Shown: piece by piece, positions 7,436 to 16,422 of the stretch
Layout: each line of letters begins with the position of its first letter
Position numbering within the stretch: the first letter of the stretch is position 1
Source: Alphaproteobacteria bacterium
Lineage (GTDB): Bacteria; Pseudomonadota; Alphaproteobacteria; Rs-D84
Assembly: GCA_017403085.1 (NCBI GenBank)
Contig: JAFQOQ010000025.1
Location: 1 to 64,000, forward strand
DNA: 64,000 bases
Direction of reading: 5' to 3'
Translations under genes and position numbers: made by a program
The notes under the pieces: model-generated
Told to the model about the DNA's origin: nothing
Seen by the model: the letters and a program-made list of their open reading frames with translations, nothing else
Database searches by the model: none

Positions 7436-9320
7436 TTTTACGTGTGGCAGATTTTGGTGTTGATTTCTTTTTACCGAAAACAATTTCGCGAATTTCTTCG
7501 CCAGTTAATGTTTCGCGGTTTAATAATTCGTTTGCCAATTTTTCTACCACTTTTTTATTCTTGGTCAAATGCTTGGTTGCGTCCGCGTGTGCCGCATCCA
7601 ACCATGCCTTGATTTCGTTATCAACGATTTCTGCGGTTTTTTCCGATGCATTTTCCAATGCGCCGCGTGTGCCAAATGTGCCGACCTGGTTAATGGCCGC
7701 CAGACCAACTTTCTTGGACAGACCCGCGGTTGTAATCGAATAGCGCGCCAGACGTGTTGCCATTGCAATATCACTTTCTGCGCCGGTTGTGATTTTATCT
7801 GAACCAAAGAATATCTCTTCGGCACTGCGTCCCGCCAAGGCGATGGAGAGATTGGCGCGAACCTCGGCCAGGGTCATTGAAACCTTGTCATCAATTGGCA
7901 GATGCTGCACCATACCCAAGGCGCGACCACGTGGGATAATCGTTGCCTTGTGTATCGGGTCAGCAACATCTTCGTACATCAGCGAGACGAACGCATGTCC
8001 AGCCTCGTGATAGGCGGTTAATTTGATATCTTCGGGACGCATTTTGCGAACCTTGCGTGGCCCCATGATGATTTTGTCGCGCGCTTCTTCGATGTCATCT
8101 GGGGTCACTTGGTCGCGCCCATTTCGAACGGCATGCAAGGCGGCTTCGTTCAATAAGTTTTCTAAATCAGCACCAGAAAAGCCAGTTGTGCCACGTGCCA
8201 AATCTTGCAGATTAACGGTGTCACTGACCTTGACCTTTTTGGCATATAAATCTAAAATTTCACGACGGCCGGACATATCAGGCAATTCAATATAAACCTG
8301 GCGGTCAAAGCGGCCCGGACGCAACAGAGCCTGGTCCAGCATATCTGGGCGATTTGTCGCACCAATAACAATAATGCCACTTTCATTTGCAAAACCATCC
8401 ATTTCAATCAACAGTTGATTTAATGTCTGTTCGCGGTCTTGGTCATTATATGAATGTGTTGATCGTTTTTGCCCGATGGCGTCTATTTCGTCGATAAACA
8501 AAATACATGGGGCGTTGCGTTTTGCCATTTCAAATATTTCTTTGATTTTGGCAACACCCAACCCGACGATAATTCCAGAAAAATCAGAACCAGATGCCGC
8601 AAAAAATGGTACGTTTGCCTCGCCTGCGATTGCACGCGCCAATAATGTTTTACCAGTACCAGGTTGGCCGGACAACAATACGCCACGCGGAACGCGCGCA
8701 CCCAGATTTTTATATTTGTCTTTATTTTTTAAGAAATCGACGATTTCAGACAGTTCTTGTTTTTCAGAGTCAATACCGGCAACATCTGCAAATGTTGTCT
8801 TAGGCTTGCCCGTGGTGATTTTTGTTGGATTTTGATTTACCAGACTGCGACTTAACCCGCCAGACGCACCACCGCGCAACCCGCGGAAAATCCAAAAGAT
8901 AAACAATAATGTTAATACCAATGGCGCAAATGTGGCAACACTTTCAACCCATGATTTAGATGTATCAATCTTGATTGAAGTGCCGGCGTCTGCCAGTTTA
9001 GTTAATAATTCTGGGTCATATGCAATTGTCGCGCGGTATTTTGTGCCGTCTGATAATACGCCCGTGGCGTCACTGCCATTGATTGTCATGGTCTTGATTT
9101 CGTCACCACGGCGTAAAACGTCCGAAAAAGATAATTCAATCGGACGAGTTGGGGCAACCATCTGGCCATTTTGAGTTGGAACCGGGGCATTGCCACCCAT
9201 AAATATCACACGACCAATCATGGCAATAAACATTATGCCAAATATCATTAAAAATATATTTGATGTGTCGCGCTTTTTATTATTTTTTATTTGATTTTTT
9301 ACGTTGTTCATTTTTCTCAT
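7413..9320 (-). CDS. ftsH: ATP-dependent zinc metalloprotease FtsH
   Basis: The protein has 635 residues and is membrane-anchored, degrading unfolded membrane and regulatory proteins. There are two N-terminal TM helices around a periplasmic domain, then an AAA module with Walker A GQPGTGKT, Walker B ILFIDEIDAIG, the second region of homology GATNRPDMLDQALLRPGRFDR, and zinc motif HEAGH. Oddity: the pore loop usually reads EMFVGVG, but here it is GIIVGLG, so the conserved phenylalanine is replaced by isoleucine. ATG at 9320 is chosen because AGGA lies 6 nt upstream; the start overlaps tilS by 41 nt. Confidence 0.95.
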   Translation of the reverse strand: MRKMNNVKNQIKNNKKRDTSNIFLMIFGIMFIAMIGRVIFMGGNAPVPTQNGQMVAPTRPIELSFSDVLRRGDEIKTMTINGSDATGVLSDGTKYRATIAYDPELLTKLADAGTSIKIDTSKSWVESVATFAPLVLTLLFIFWIFRGLRGGASGGLSRSLVNQNPTKITTGKPKTTFADVAGIDSEKQELSEIVDFLKNKDKYKNLGARVPRGVLLSGQPGTGKTLLARAIAGEANVPFFAASGSDFSGIIVGLGVAKIKEIFEMAKRNAPCILFIDEIDAIGQKRSTHSYNDQDREQTLNQLLIEMDGFANESGIIVIGATNRPDMLDQALLRPGRFDRQVYIELPDMSGRREILDLYAKKVKVSDTVNLQDLARGTTGFSGADLENLLNEAALHAVRNGRDQVTPDDIEEARDKIIMGPRKVRKMRPEDIKLTAYHEAGHAFVSLMYEDVADPIHKATIIPRGRALGMVQHLPIDDKVSMTLAEVRANLSIALAGRSAEEIFFGSDKITTGAESDIAMATRLARYSITTAGLSKKVGLAAINQVGTFGTRGALENASEKTAEIVDNEIKAWLDAAHADATKHLTKNKKVVEKLANELLNRETLTGEEIREIVFGKKKSTPKSATRKNAKVKKQ

Positions 9321-10272
9321 GCTTTTTCCTAAAACTTGTTTTTGCACCTTCGGAGACGATTAAAATCCGACCATTTAATCGACGTATCGTACAATGCCCC
9401 AATGTAAATTTACAATCTGATTGTAATTTATCTAGTGCGCCATGTAACGATTTCAAGCGTGGCTGATAATCATCCCCCCCAATACGCTGAATTAGTGTTC
9501 CAAGAAACTTTAATCTAATATCGGGGCGCAGGTCAAATAGAAAAGAATCTGAAAATAACGCGTAACCGTCATGTAAAACATCTGATACGGCACATTCTGC
9601 GGAACCTTCCAATGCATCGCGGGCGCGCGTCAGGTTTTCAATCGCCAATAAAATACGCGCGTCAGATATGCCCAGACGTTCTGACAACAAATGACGATTT
9701 TGACGAATTTTAACGCGGGTGTATTTATCATCATAATTCATTTCGTCTGAAAAATATTTAATATTATGCGCATCACAATATGCAACTAATTCACTGCGAA
9801 AAACACCCAGTAATGGTCGGACAATCTGAATACCATCGCGATACGATATGGCGCGCATTGCGGACAATCCAGAAACACCACTGCCACGGGATAAATTCAT
9901 TAAAAATGTTTCAATTTGATCGTCGGCCTGGTGCGCAACCATTAAAACGTCAATGTTATTATCATGACAAAAATCTGTCATGAATTTGTAACGGGCGGCG
10001 CGGGCGGCGGCCTCTAGTCCAGAGGTGGGCTTGTCATCCGTCCAATTAAAAATATGACATGGTATATTTAAGGCGGAACATAGGTGTGATACATATTCAG
10101 CCTCGGTCGTGGCGGCAGGACGCAATCCATGATTTACATGCAATGCAGTTATGTCCATATTCAATTGTGACAGCCAGTGTAACAGACAGACAGAATCGAC
10201 GCCACCACTGACTGCAACGGCAATGCGGCGGCCAGAAAAATTACGAACAAAATCCACAAACTTTTCATTCAT
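9280..10272 (-). CDS. tilS: tRNA(Ile)-lysidine synthase
   Basis: The protein has 330 residues. It converts C34 of the CAU-anticodon tRNA-Ile to lysidine. The PP-loop motif SGGVDSVCLL lies near residue 19 and HxADDQIETFLMNLSRGSGVSGL is typical of the family. The C-terminal substrate-binding part is short. ATG at 10272 has a TAAAAT box nine bases upstream and no Shine-Dalgarno. It overlaps ftsH, as in other alphaproteobacteria. Confidence 0.93.
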   Translation of the reverse strand: MNEKFVDFVRNFSGRRIAVAVSGGVDSVCLLHWLSQLNMDITALHVNHGLRPAATTEAEYVSHLCSALNIPCHIFNWTDDKPTSGLEAAARAARYKFMTDFCHDNNIDVLMVAHQADDQIETFLMNLSRGSGVSGLSAMRAISYRDGIQIVRPLLGVFRSELVAYCDAHNIKYFSDEMNYDDKYTRVKIRQNRHLLSERLGISDARILLAIENLTRARDALEGSAECAVSDVLHDGYALFSDSFLFDLRPDIRLKFLGTLIQRIGGDDYQPRLKSLHGALDKLQSDCKFTLGHCTIRRLNGRILIVSEGAKTSFRKKHEKNEQRKKSNKK

Positions 10273-10320
10273 TGTAGCGTTATTTTATGCTATAATTTAC
10301 AAAAATAAAGGGAAAAAGAA

Positions 10321-10875
10321 ATGGCGGTAAAATTAAAATCTATTGCGGTATATTGCGGCCACCAAATGGGTACAGACCCGCAATTTAAACGCGATGCGGC
10401 GGCGGTGGGACGCATGCTGGCCAAGAATGGGATTCGTATGGTGTTTGGCGGGGGCGATGTTGGTCTGATGGGAACTGTTGCGACGGCGTGTCTGAAAAAC
10501 GGGGGTGACGTTATCGGCGTTTCGACCAATGATGTTATCGCAATGCAAGAACCGGCACATGATGATATCGATGTTCAGGTCGTTGATGGTGTTAATGAAC
10601 GAAAACAGATTATGTTTGACGCATCGGATGCATTTATAATTCTGCCGGGGGGAATTGGGACACTAAATGAACTGACCGATATTATGACAATGCAGCAAAT
10701 TGGAGAGACAGATAAACCGCTGTTCTTTTTGAATACAAATGGGTTCTGGAATCCATTGGCACGACTGATAAAGCATATGAGAAAGCATGGATTTATGGTT
10801 GCTGATTTAGATGTATATAATATGCATAGTGCAGATACTGTGGCAGAATTAAAAAAGCAAATAATGAAATATTAA
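10321..10875 (+). CDS. LOG-family nucleotide 5'-monophosphate phosphoribohydrolase
   Basis: The protein has 184 residues. It has the LOG signature PGGIGTLNE and the GGGDVGLMG nucleotide loop. Family members release a base from nucleoside 5'-monophosphates (cytokinin-activating type in plants; YgdH/PpnN-related in bacteria). The physiological substrate here is unknown. AAGGGAAAA precedes the start. The stop overlaps the convergent DUF167 gene by 4 nt. Confidence 0.88.
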   Translation: MAVKLKSIAVYCGHQMGTDPQFKRDAAAVGRMLAKNGIRMVFGGGDVGLMGTVATACLKNGGDVIGVSTNDVIAMQEPAHDDIDVQVVDGVNERKQIMFDASDAFIILPGGIGTLNELTDIMTMQQIGETDKPLFFLNTNGFWNPLARLIKHMRKHGFMVADLDVYNMHSADTVAELKKQIMKY

Positions 10876-11087
10876 ATTTCAAAAACCTTGTCGCGGGATG
10901 TCGCGCCACGAACTAATTTAATGCTGGTCTTTGGAACACCATAATGTTCTGCCAGCATTTTTATTACGTCATTTGTTGCCTTGCCATCAGTTGGGGCCGT
11001 TGTTGTATGCACACGCAACGTGCCATCGGGCTGAACCTCAACCCGATTAAGTTTAGCACGTGGAATAACACGAACATTTATGCGCAT
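10872..11087 (-). CDS. DUF167 (YggU-family) protein
   Basis: The protein has 71 residues. It shows the compact DUF167 pattern: VRVIPRAKLNRVE..., then LRVHTTTAPTDGKATNDVIKMLAEHYGVPKTSIKLVRGATSRDKVFEI. The function of the family is not established. It starts 2 nt after the HIT gene stop, so the two are likely one operon. Confidence 0.88.
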   Translation of the reverse strand: MRINVRVIPRAKLNRVEVQPDGTLRVHTTTAPTDGKATNDVIKMLAEHYGVPKTSIKLVRGATSRDKVFEI

Positions 11088-11089
11088 GG

Positions 11090-11470
11090 TTATTGCTCAA
11101 TCTCGGCAATCAGATTTTTAAATGCGCCCGTCTTGTGCCCGGCGACCAGATGCAAATGAAAATGAAATACAGATTGCTTTACAAACGGTGCATCTGCCCC
11201 CGCATTTGCCAGGCAATTAAATTCGCATTTAATGCCCAATATGTCTGCTGTTTTTGCAAAGCATTCCCAGAATCCTGCCTGTTCGTCTGCGGTCGCATTT
11301 TTTGCGAAATCCAGTATGTTTTGATATGGCCCCTTGGGTATAACCAACACATGTGTTTTAAACATAGGATTGATATCATGAAAACTCATCGCGTAATCAT
11401 TTTCGAAAATCTTGTTTGTTGGAATTTCACCGCGTACCATTTTTGCAAAGACATTATTTGTATCGTACAT
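11090..11470 (-). CDS. HIT-family nucleotide hydrolase (HinT-like)
   Basis: The protein has 126 residues. The histidine triad HFHLHLVAG is near the C-terminus, and MVRGEIPTNKIFEND at the N-terminus fits HinT/PKCI-type purine nucleoside phosphoramidases. ATG at 11470 has AAGGGGAAT upstream. Confidence 0.9.
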   Translation of the reverse strand: MYDTNNVFAKMVRGEIPTNKIFENDYAMSFHDINPMFKTHVLVIPKGPYQNILDFAKNATADEQAGFWECFAKTADILGIKCEFNCLANAGADAPFVKQSVFHFHLHLVAGHKTGAFKNLIAEIEQ

Positions 11471-11516
11471 CTTTTTATTCCCCTTGTTTTTCATTTTCAG
11501 CATATTAAAATATGGA

Positions 11517-11547
11517 CTTGAAATCAATAAATTTCAGACTATATCAG
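11517..11547 (+). promoter_or_regulatory. RpoH (sigma-32) heat-shock promoter of groESL
   Basis: CTTG (11517-11520), a 17-nt spacer, then ACTATATCAG (11538-11547) matches nearly all of the alphaproteobacterial RpoH consensus CTTG-N17-CYTATNTNNG. No CIRCE inverted repeat is present between it and groES, so control is probably by sigma factor alone. Confidence 0.8.
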
Positions 11548-11576
11548 TCTTACAGGTTTTATGAAGGAGTTTATTT

Positions 11577-11864
11577 ATGTTTAAACCATTACATAATTAT
11601 GTTCTGCTGGAAAGAATAGAAGAGGAAAATAAAACCGCCGGCGGAATTATTATACCAGATAACGCAAAAGAAAAACCATCACGCGGGCGTGTCATCGCAA
11701 CTGGCGCAGGAATATATGCAGAAGACAAACTGATTCCAATGACTGTGAAAAATGGCGATGTGGTTCTGTTCGCAAAATGGGCGGCAAGCGCAAATGAAAT
11801 CAAACTGGATGGCAAGGATTATGTACTTGTCAAAGAAACAGATATTCTGGGAATTATTGAATAA
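11577..11864 (+). CDS. groES: Co-chaperonin GroES
   Basis: The protein has 95 residues. It forms the heptameric lid of the GroEL folding chamber. It shows the start FKPLHNYVLLERIEEENKTAGGI, the mobile loop IIIPDNAKEKPSRGRV, and the terminal VKETDILGIIE. AAGGAG precedes the start. groEL follows after 9 nt. Confidence 0.98.
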   Translation: MFKPLHNYVLLERIEEENKTAGGIIIPDNAKEKPSRGRVIATGAGIYAEDKLIPMTVKNGDVVLFAKWAASANEIKLDGKDYVLVKETDILGIIE

Positions 11865-11873
11865 GGATTAAAA

Positions 11874-13493
11874 ATGGCAAAAGATATTGTTTTTGATACG
11901 GATAAATTGGCGGCGGGGGTCGATAAACTGGCAAACGCCGTAAGAATTACTATGGGGCCAAAAGGACGCACAGTCGTTATTGAAAAATCATATGGCGCAC
12001 CAGTTGCAACCAAAGACGGTGTGACTGTTGCCAAGGCAGTGTCTTTGAAAGACCCGACTGAAAATATCGGTGCGCGCATGGTTCAGGAAGTTGCAAAAAA
12101 GGCTGGCGATGACGCAGGGGACGGCACAACAACGGCAACTGTGTTGGCACAAAAACTAATCCGCGAAGGACGACGTATGATTGCAGCAGGTATGAATCCG
12201 ATGGATGTAAAACGCGGTATTGATTTGGCAACTGCAGAAGTAATAAAAGATATTGAAAAACATGCACGACCAGTTAAAGATAGCGCAGAAATAGCACAGG
12301 TTGCGACAATTTCTGCAAATTCTGACCGTGATATCGGTGAAAAAATCGCAAGCGCAATGGAACGCGTCGGCAAAGAAGGCGTTATAACCGTCGAAGAAGC
12401 CAAGGGATTAGAAACAGAAATCGATGTTGTCGAAGGAATGCAATTCGATCAGGGATTTATGTCGCCCTATTTCGTGACAAACAGTGAAAAAATGCTGGCG
12501 GAATTGGACGGGGCCCAGATATTGGTTTCTGAAAAGAAAATTACAGGACTACAGGCGTTGTTGCCAATACTGGAACCAATCGCACAGGCCGGAAAACCAT
12601 TGTTAATTATCGCAGAAGATGTTGAATCCGAAGCGTTGGCGACATTGGTGTTGAACCGGTTACGCGGGGGACTGAAAGTGTGCGCCGTCAAGGCACCTGG
12701 GTTTGGTGACAGACGTAAAGAAATGCTGAAAGATATCGCAATTGTGACGGGCGCAACGGTTATATCTGATGATATGGGGATGACGTTCGAAAATATTACG
12801 CCGGCCGTTCTGGGCAGCGCAAAAAAAGTTGTTGTGTCCAAAGATTCAACACTGTTGGCGCATGGCGCAGGTGATAAAAATGCAATCGCGGCGCGTGCCG
12901 CAGAAATTCGCCAGGCCTTGTCCGTGACAACCAGCGAATATGATAAAGAAAAACTGTCTGAAAGACTGGCCAAATTGGTTGGCGGTGTCGCAGTTATCAA
13001 AGTTGGCGGTATGACCGAAGTTGAAGTAAAAGAAAAGAAAGACCGTGTTGATGACGCACTGGCGGCAACACGCGCGGCCGTCGCAGAAGGTATTGTTGCG
13101 GGTGGTGGCGTTGCATTACTGCGTGCAACGGCGGCACTAAGCGATTTACATGGCGCAAACAGTGACCAAGATGTTGGTATCGACATTGTGCGTCGTGCAA
13201 TCATTGCACCATGCGCACAAATCGCAGACAATGCCGGCGTATCTGGGGAAATCGTCGTCGGCAAAGTCATGGATAACGCCGAATATAACTTTGGATACAA
13301 TGCGCAGACTGGCGAATATGTCAATATGATGGCGGCAGGCATCATTGATCCGGCCAAAGTTGTGAAAACTGCAATTCAGGCCGCAGCATCTACGGCGGGC
13401 GTAATGCTGACAACGGGCGCAGTTATGACAGAGATACCAGAAGAAAAAACGACCACACCACAAATGGGTGGCGCAATGCCTGGGATGATGTAA
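11874..13493 (+). CDS. groEL: Chaperonin GroEL
   Basis: The protein has 539 residues. It is an ATP-driven folding chaperonin. It has [12 protein letters not shown], the DGDGTTTA-like segment [21 protein letters not shown], and a shortened C-terminal tail ending GGAMPGMM. It is complete. Confidence 0.98.
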   Translation: MAKDIVFDTDKLAAGVDKLANAVRITMGPKGRTVVIEKSYGAPVATKDGVTVAKAVSLKDPTENIGARMVQEVAKKAGDDAGDGTTTATVLAQKLIREGRRMIAAGMNPMDVKRGIDLATAEVIKDIEKHARPVKDSAEIAQVATISANSDRDIGEKIASAMERVGKEGVITVEEAKGLETEIDVVEGMQFDQGFMSPYFVTNSEKMLAELDGAQILVSEKKITGLQALLPILEPIAQAGKPLLIIAEDVESEALATLVLNRLRGGLKVCAVKAPGFGDRRKEMLKDIAIVTGATVISDDMGMTFENITPAVLGSAKKVVVSKDSTLLAHGAGDKNAIAARAAEIRQALSVTTSEYDKEKLSERLAKLVGGVAVIKVGGMTEVEVKEKKDRVDDALAATRAAVAEGIVAGGGVALLRATAALSDLHGANSDQDVGIDIVRRAIIAPCAQIADNAGVSGEIVVGKVMDNAEYNFGYNAQTGEYVNMMAAGIIDPAKVVKTAIQAAASTAGVMLTTGAVMTEIPEEKTTTPQMGGAMPGMM

Positions 13494-13502
13494 AAAACAA
13501 GA

Positions 13503-13526
13503 ACGCCCCATTTGGGGCGTTTTTTT
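13503..13526 (+). terminator. groESL terminator
   Basis: ACGCCCCA-TT-TGGGGCGT stem with seven T's. Confidence 0.9.
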
Positions 13527-13527
13527 G

Positions 13528-14271
13528 TTATCTGGAATGTAATATTTCACGGTGCGCGATGTAATTTTGCGCTTCGCTTGTCAGGACACGACGCGACCAA
13601 TCGGCCGGATGATTGCATTTTGTTTTCAAAACCATCAATCTGCTTGCATCTGGATTGGTTGTTGCATAACCCAGAATCTGGCCATCTATATCAACATACA
13701 CCCACATGGGTAAATATGCACCCGTGAATACGTCAATATTAAAATCCGGCGAAACAACATTGCAAGCACGGGCAATTTTCGTGTTACAATTGAAAATCGG
13801 TATGCATGCACAGCGGCCCTTGCCCTGGATATTCTTGGTATATCGATTGGTACCAATCAATGATTTATATTGTTTGGATTTATAGAACGACTCTGCATTT
13901 CCCAGTGATACCAATTCAATGTTATTGGTATATAAACTAGCCGTATTTTCTGCCAGGGCCAACAAACGCGTCCCAACGTGCAAATTCTGATATTCGGGTA
14001 ATACATATAAACAACCAAGTTCCGTGCGTCCCCCCGTGCAAGAGGCGCGCACAAAACCAATCATATCATGGCCTGCATACGCGCCAAACGCAATGTTCGT
14101 TGAACGCTTGCGCCATGAATCCAGATATTCTTTGCGATATTGCACAATTTCTGCATCGGTTAATTTGCTGTTATAATTATATTCCATCGTCGCCATGCGA
14201 ATACGCAAAAAATCATCCCAGATACCTGGGGTCGCTTGATTAAATATAGGAACAATCTTTATACTCTTCAT
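13528..14271 (-). CDS. GNAT-family acetyltransferase
   Basis: The protein has 247 residues. An N-terminal GNAT domain shows the acetyl-CoA loop ahead of the motif LYVLPEYQNLHVGTRLLALAE. The roughly 100 C-terminal residues (cysteine and aromatic rich, ending HREILHSR) are not recognised. The acceptor substrate is unknown. ATG at 14271 is preferred as it begins the conserved KIVPIFNQATP strand. Confidence 0.72.
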   Translation of the reverse strand: MKSIKIVPIFNQATPGIWDDFLRIRMATMEYNYNSKLTDAEIVQYRKEYLDSWRKRSTNIAFGAYAGHDMIGFVRASCTGGRTELGCLYVLPEYQNLHVGTRLLALAENTASLYTNNIELVSLGNAESFYKSKQYKSLIGTNRYTKNIQGKGRCACIPIFNCNTKIARACNVVSPDFNIDVFTGAYLPMWVYVDIDGQILGYATTNPDASRLMVLKTKCNHPADWSRRVLTSEAQNYIAHREILHSR

Positions 14272-14312
14272 ACTACACATATAAGACAAACATTTCTATT
14301 TGTCAATACAAA

Positions 14313-15038
14313 TTAAAAATCCAGTTCTATGTTCGAAAATTCTGAATGGGTGGCGTTTGTTATTAAATGCGCAGGACGTGGCGCAATCCACTTAAAAGAC
14401 AATGCGTTTGGAACAATTTTATCGCCGTCAATGATGTAATGCGACTGATTTATTTGCGGCAATTCGTTCATGGATAATGAGGCAGATAGTGGCGTATCTT
14501 TGAAATATGACGTCCAATCAGCATGATTTAATACGCCCGCAATCGTTATCCAATGCGTGACATTTAAATCAGGCGTACGTTCAATAACCAGTCCTGACAC
14601 CATCGCCCCACCCGAATAACCAATCAACACAACCGGGCGGCCAGATGATATTGACTTAATCGCAATTGACATAGAATCAATAATGCGTTCTGAAAAACGA
14701 CCATCGGTCCAATCAATCGTATTGCATGCATCAGACATTACATACTGACACGGGCGTGCCATATAAACAACGTTTGGATGCGTGTCAGACATTGCTAAAT
14801 TTCTGAACGATTCACCACGGGGGGTCGGATTTCGCGTCGGCTGTCCCCGATTATTAAATGCATTTCCGTCGCCTTCGATATAAATGTGTATTGGTTGGGT
14901 GGCGTCTAAAATTCGCTGATATGTGACAATCGTATATTGGGGCGTTGATATTTCACGATATTCAAAATCGTCAGAAAACGTCAGTTTCCCAGCACACCCA
15001 GATAACATCAGAAAAAATACAGCACAACAATAACGCAT
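14313..15038 (-). CDS. Lipoprotein with alpha/beta-hydrolase fold
   Basis: The protein has 241 residues. A lipobox LSGC lies about 15 residues in. The hydrolase features are IYIEGDGNAF (strand/oxyanion region), a nucleophile elbow GYSGGA and a late histidine (ATHSEFSN). It may act as an esterase or thioesterase on the periplasmic face. There is no Shine-Dalgarno; a TTGACT-N18-TACGCT promoter ends 9 nt before ATG. Confidence 0.7.
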   Translation of the reverse strand: MRYCCAVFFLMLSGCAGKLTFSDDFEYREISTPQYTIVTYQRILDATQPIHIYIEGDGNAFNNRGQPTRNPTPRGESFRNLAMSDTHPNVVYMARPCQYVMSDACNTIDWTDGRFSERIIDSMSIAIKSISSGRPVVLIGYSGGAMVSGLVIERTPDLNVTHWITIAGVLNHADWTSYFKDTPLSASLSMNELPQINQSHYIIDGDKIVPNALSFKWIAPRPAHLITNATHSEFSNIELDF

Positions 15039-15089
15039 AACACAAATAGCGTATGATAAATGCAAAAAAAAGTCAATCAGTGTTATTTT

Positions 15090-15131
15090 TTGACAAAAAC
15101 ACTTGACAAATAGATTGACAAATATTATTTT
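15090..15131 (+). promoter_or_regulatory. Promoter with repeated TTGACA boxes
   Basis: Three TTGACA or TTGAC-like boxes occur (15090, 15103, 15115) ahead of TATTAT/TATTTT. The segment GACAAAA(A)CACTTGACAAAT is almost the same as upstream of the small RNA at 40741-40760, suggesting a shared strong promoter type. Confidence 0.55.
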
Positions 15132-15175
15132 TAGGTTAGAAATCTTAATCGATAACGATTACAAAGGACGATACA

Positions 15176-15946
15176 ATGTTCAAAAAAATGAAAATGAATA
15201 TGGCAGCACGCAACGTAAAGAATACTAAACGCAAGCCGGCCACCAAGAAAAACAAACGCCCAAGTTTCTGGGGACGCGTATGGGGCGTGATATGCTGGCC
15301 TTTTCGTAAAATCGCGCAATTGGCACGTCGCCTGTGGGCATGGGTCAAGACACTGGATTTAATTGCGTTGGCAAATCTGGCGCTGTTGGTTGCAATTATC
15401 GTTCTGTTTTCTATGCTGATTATCGATATTGTTGGATGCCGCAAAAAACCGGTTGTCGTTATCGCAGAACCGGTTCCTGTTGTGCAACAGGCAAATACAG
15501 CACAAAGTGCCACAACCCGCAAGGTATCACAGCGCAAACCAGTATTGCCATTAAAGCAAAATGCAGTAAAAAACCAAGTGGCAACCGAACGCGCACCAAT
15601 GGCAGTTAATGTTGTACCTGTAAAAAAATGCGAAGTTGAAATCGCAAAGAAGCAGATTGCACGTCAAAACAACAAATTCTATGGCGATGTAATTATCGAC
15701 AGCCGTGGCGCAGGCCGTATGTTGGGCAACGGCGCAATGGTTAAGGGTAATTTGTATTTGCAAAATATGCGCAAATATACATTGCCATGTGATATTCGCG
15801 TCGATGGGAATTTATTCCTGCGCGATGTAAATATGTTGCAGTTTTGTGGTGACTTTGTCGTCACAGGCAACATTTATGTCAGCCCGCGTTCTTCGTTCGG
15901 ACCAATTCCAAAGAACGCAAGACTGGGCGGACAAGTGGTTCTGTAA
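15176..15946 (+). CDS. Inner-membrane protein with basic N-terminus and beta-helical C-terminus
   Basis: The protein has 256 residues. A very basic N-terminal tail (about 45 residues of K/R-rich sequence) precedes one transmembrane helix (about residues 62-85) and a low-complexity linker. The C-terminal domain (about 160-256) has repeated short strands, such as DVIIDSRGAGRML and GDFVVTGNIYVSPRSSFGPIP, reminiscent of bactofilin-like or polymer-forming beta-helices. A cytoskeletal or envelope scaffold role is inference. AAAGGACG precedes the ATG. Confidence 0.6.
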   Translation: MFKKMKMNMAARNVKNTKRKPATKKNKRPSFWGRVWGVICWPFRKIAQLARRLWAWVKTLDLIALANLALLVAIIVLFSMLIIDIVGCRKKPVVVIAEPVPVVQQANTAQSATTRKVSQRKPVLPLKQNAVKNQVATERAPMAVNVVPVKKCEVEIAKKQIARQNNKFYGDVIIDSRGAGRMLGNGAMVKGNLYLQNMRKYTLPCDIRVDGNLFLRDVNMLQFCGDFVVTGNIYVSPRSSFGPIPKNARLGGQVVL

Positions 15947-15993
15947 TCCATAAAAAAATACAGAAATTTGTTCATATCTCCCTAAAAAAAGTA

Positions 15994-16021
15994 AAAAGGC
16001 CGTATTATTACGGTCTTTTTT
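15994..16021 (+). terminator. Terminator
   Basis: AAAGGCCGTA-TTAT-TACGGTCTTTTTT stem-loop after the membrane protein gene. Confidence 0.8.
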
Positions 16022-16081
16022 GTACCAAACGTAAAAAACATGTGATATAATGCATATGTCCAAACCGAGAGGGAAAATAAA

Positions 16082-16327
16082 ATGTTCGAAAAAATACTTA
16101 GTGTTCTGTCTAAAAATCTGGGCTATACCGTTGTGTTGGCCGTGTCGATTTTACTGTTTGCAGTGTTTTCTGATGGGTTGATTGCGGGCTTAATCACGGC
16201 TGTGTCGGCGTTGCTGGCATATACATGCGTGGAGGCCCTGTATAAAGAATACAAAAAGCAGCCTGTTAAAAAGGCACCTGCAACGAAAGCAGTAGCAAAG
16301 CCAGCCAAGAAAAAGGCAAAAAAATAA
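16082..16327 (+). CDS. Small two-helix membrane protein with lysine/alanine tail
   Basis: The protein has 81 residues. Two hydrophobic segments (about residues 13-31 and 32-50) are followed by a charged tail ending in PAKKKAKK. The tail composition resembles the histone-like KKA protein at 37249, though this is a common low-complexity composition. Function unknown. GAGAGGGAAAAT precedes the ATG. Confidence 0.65.
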   Translation: MFEKILSVLSKNLGYTVVLAVSILLFAVFSDGLIAGLITAVSALLAYTCVEALYKEYKKQPVKKAPATKAVAKPAKKKAKK

Positions 16328-16328
16328 A

Positions 16329-16353
16329 AAAACGCGCCAATGGCGCGTTTTTT
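16329..16353 (+). terminator. Terminator
   Basis: AAAAACGCGCCA-TGGCGCGTTTTTTTT. Confidence 0.88.
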
Positions 16354-16422
16354 TTATTTCAAGCCCACAACTTTTTGTAAATAGCAAAAAATATGATATA
16401 ATTCCCCTATAAAAGGAGTTTT

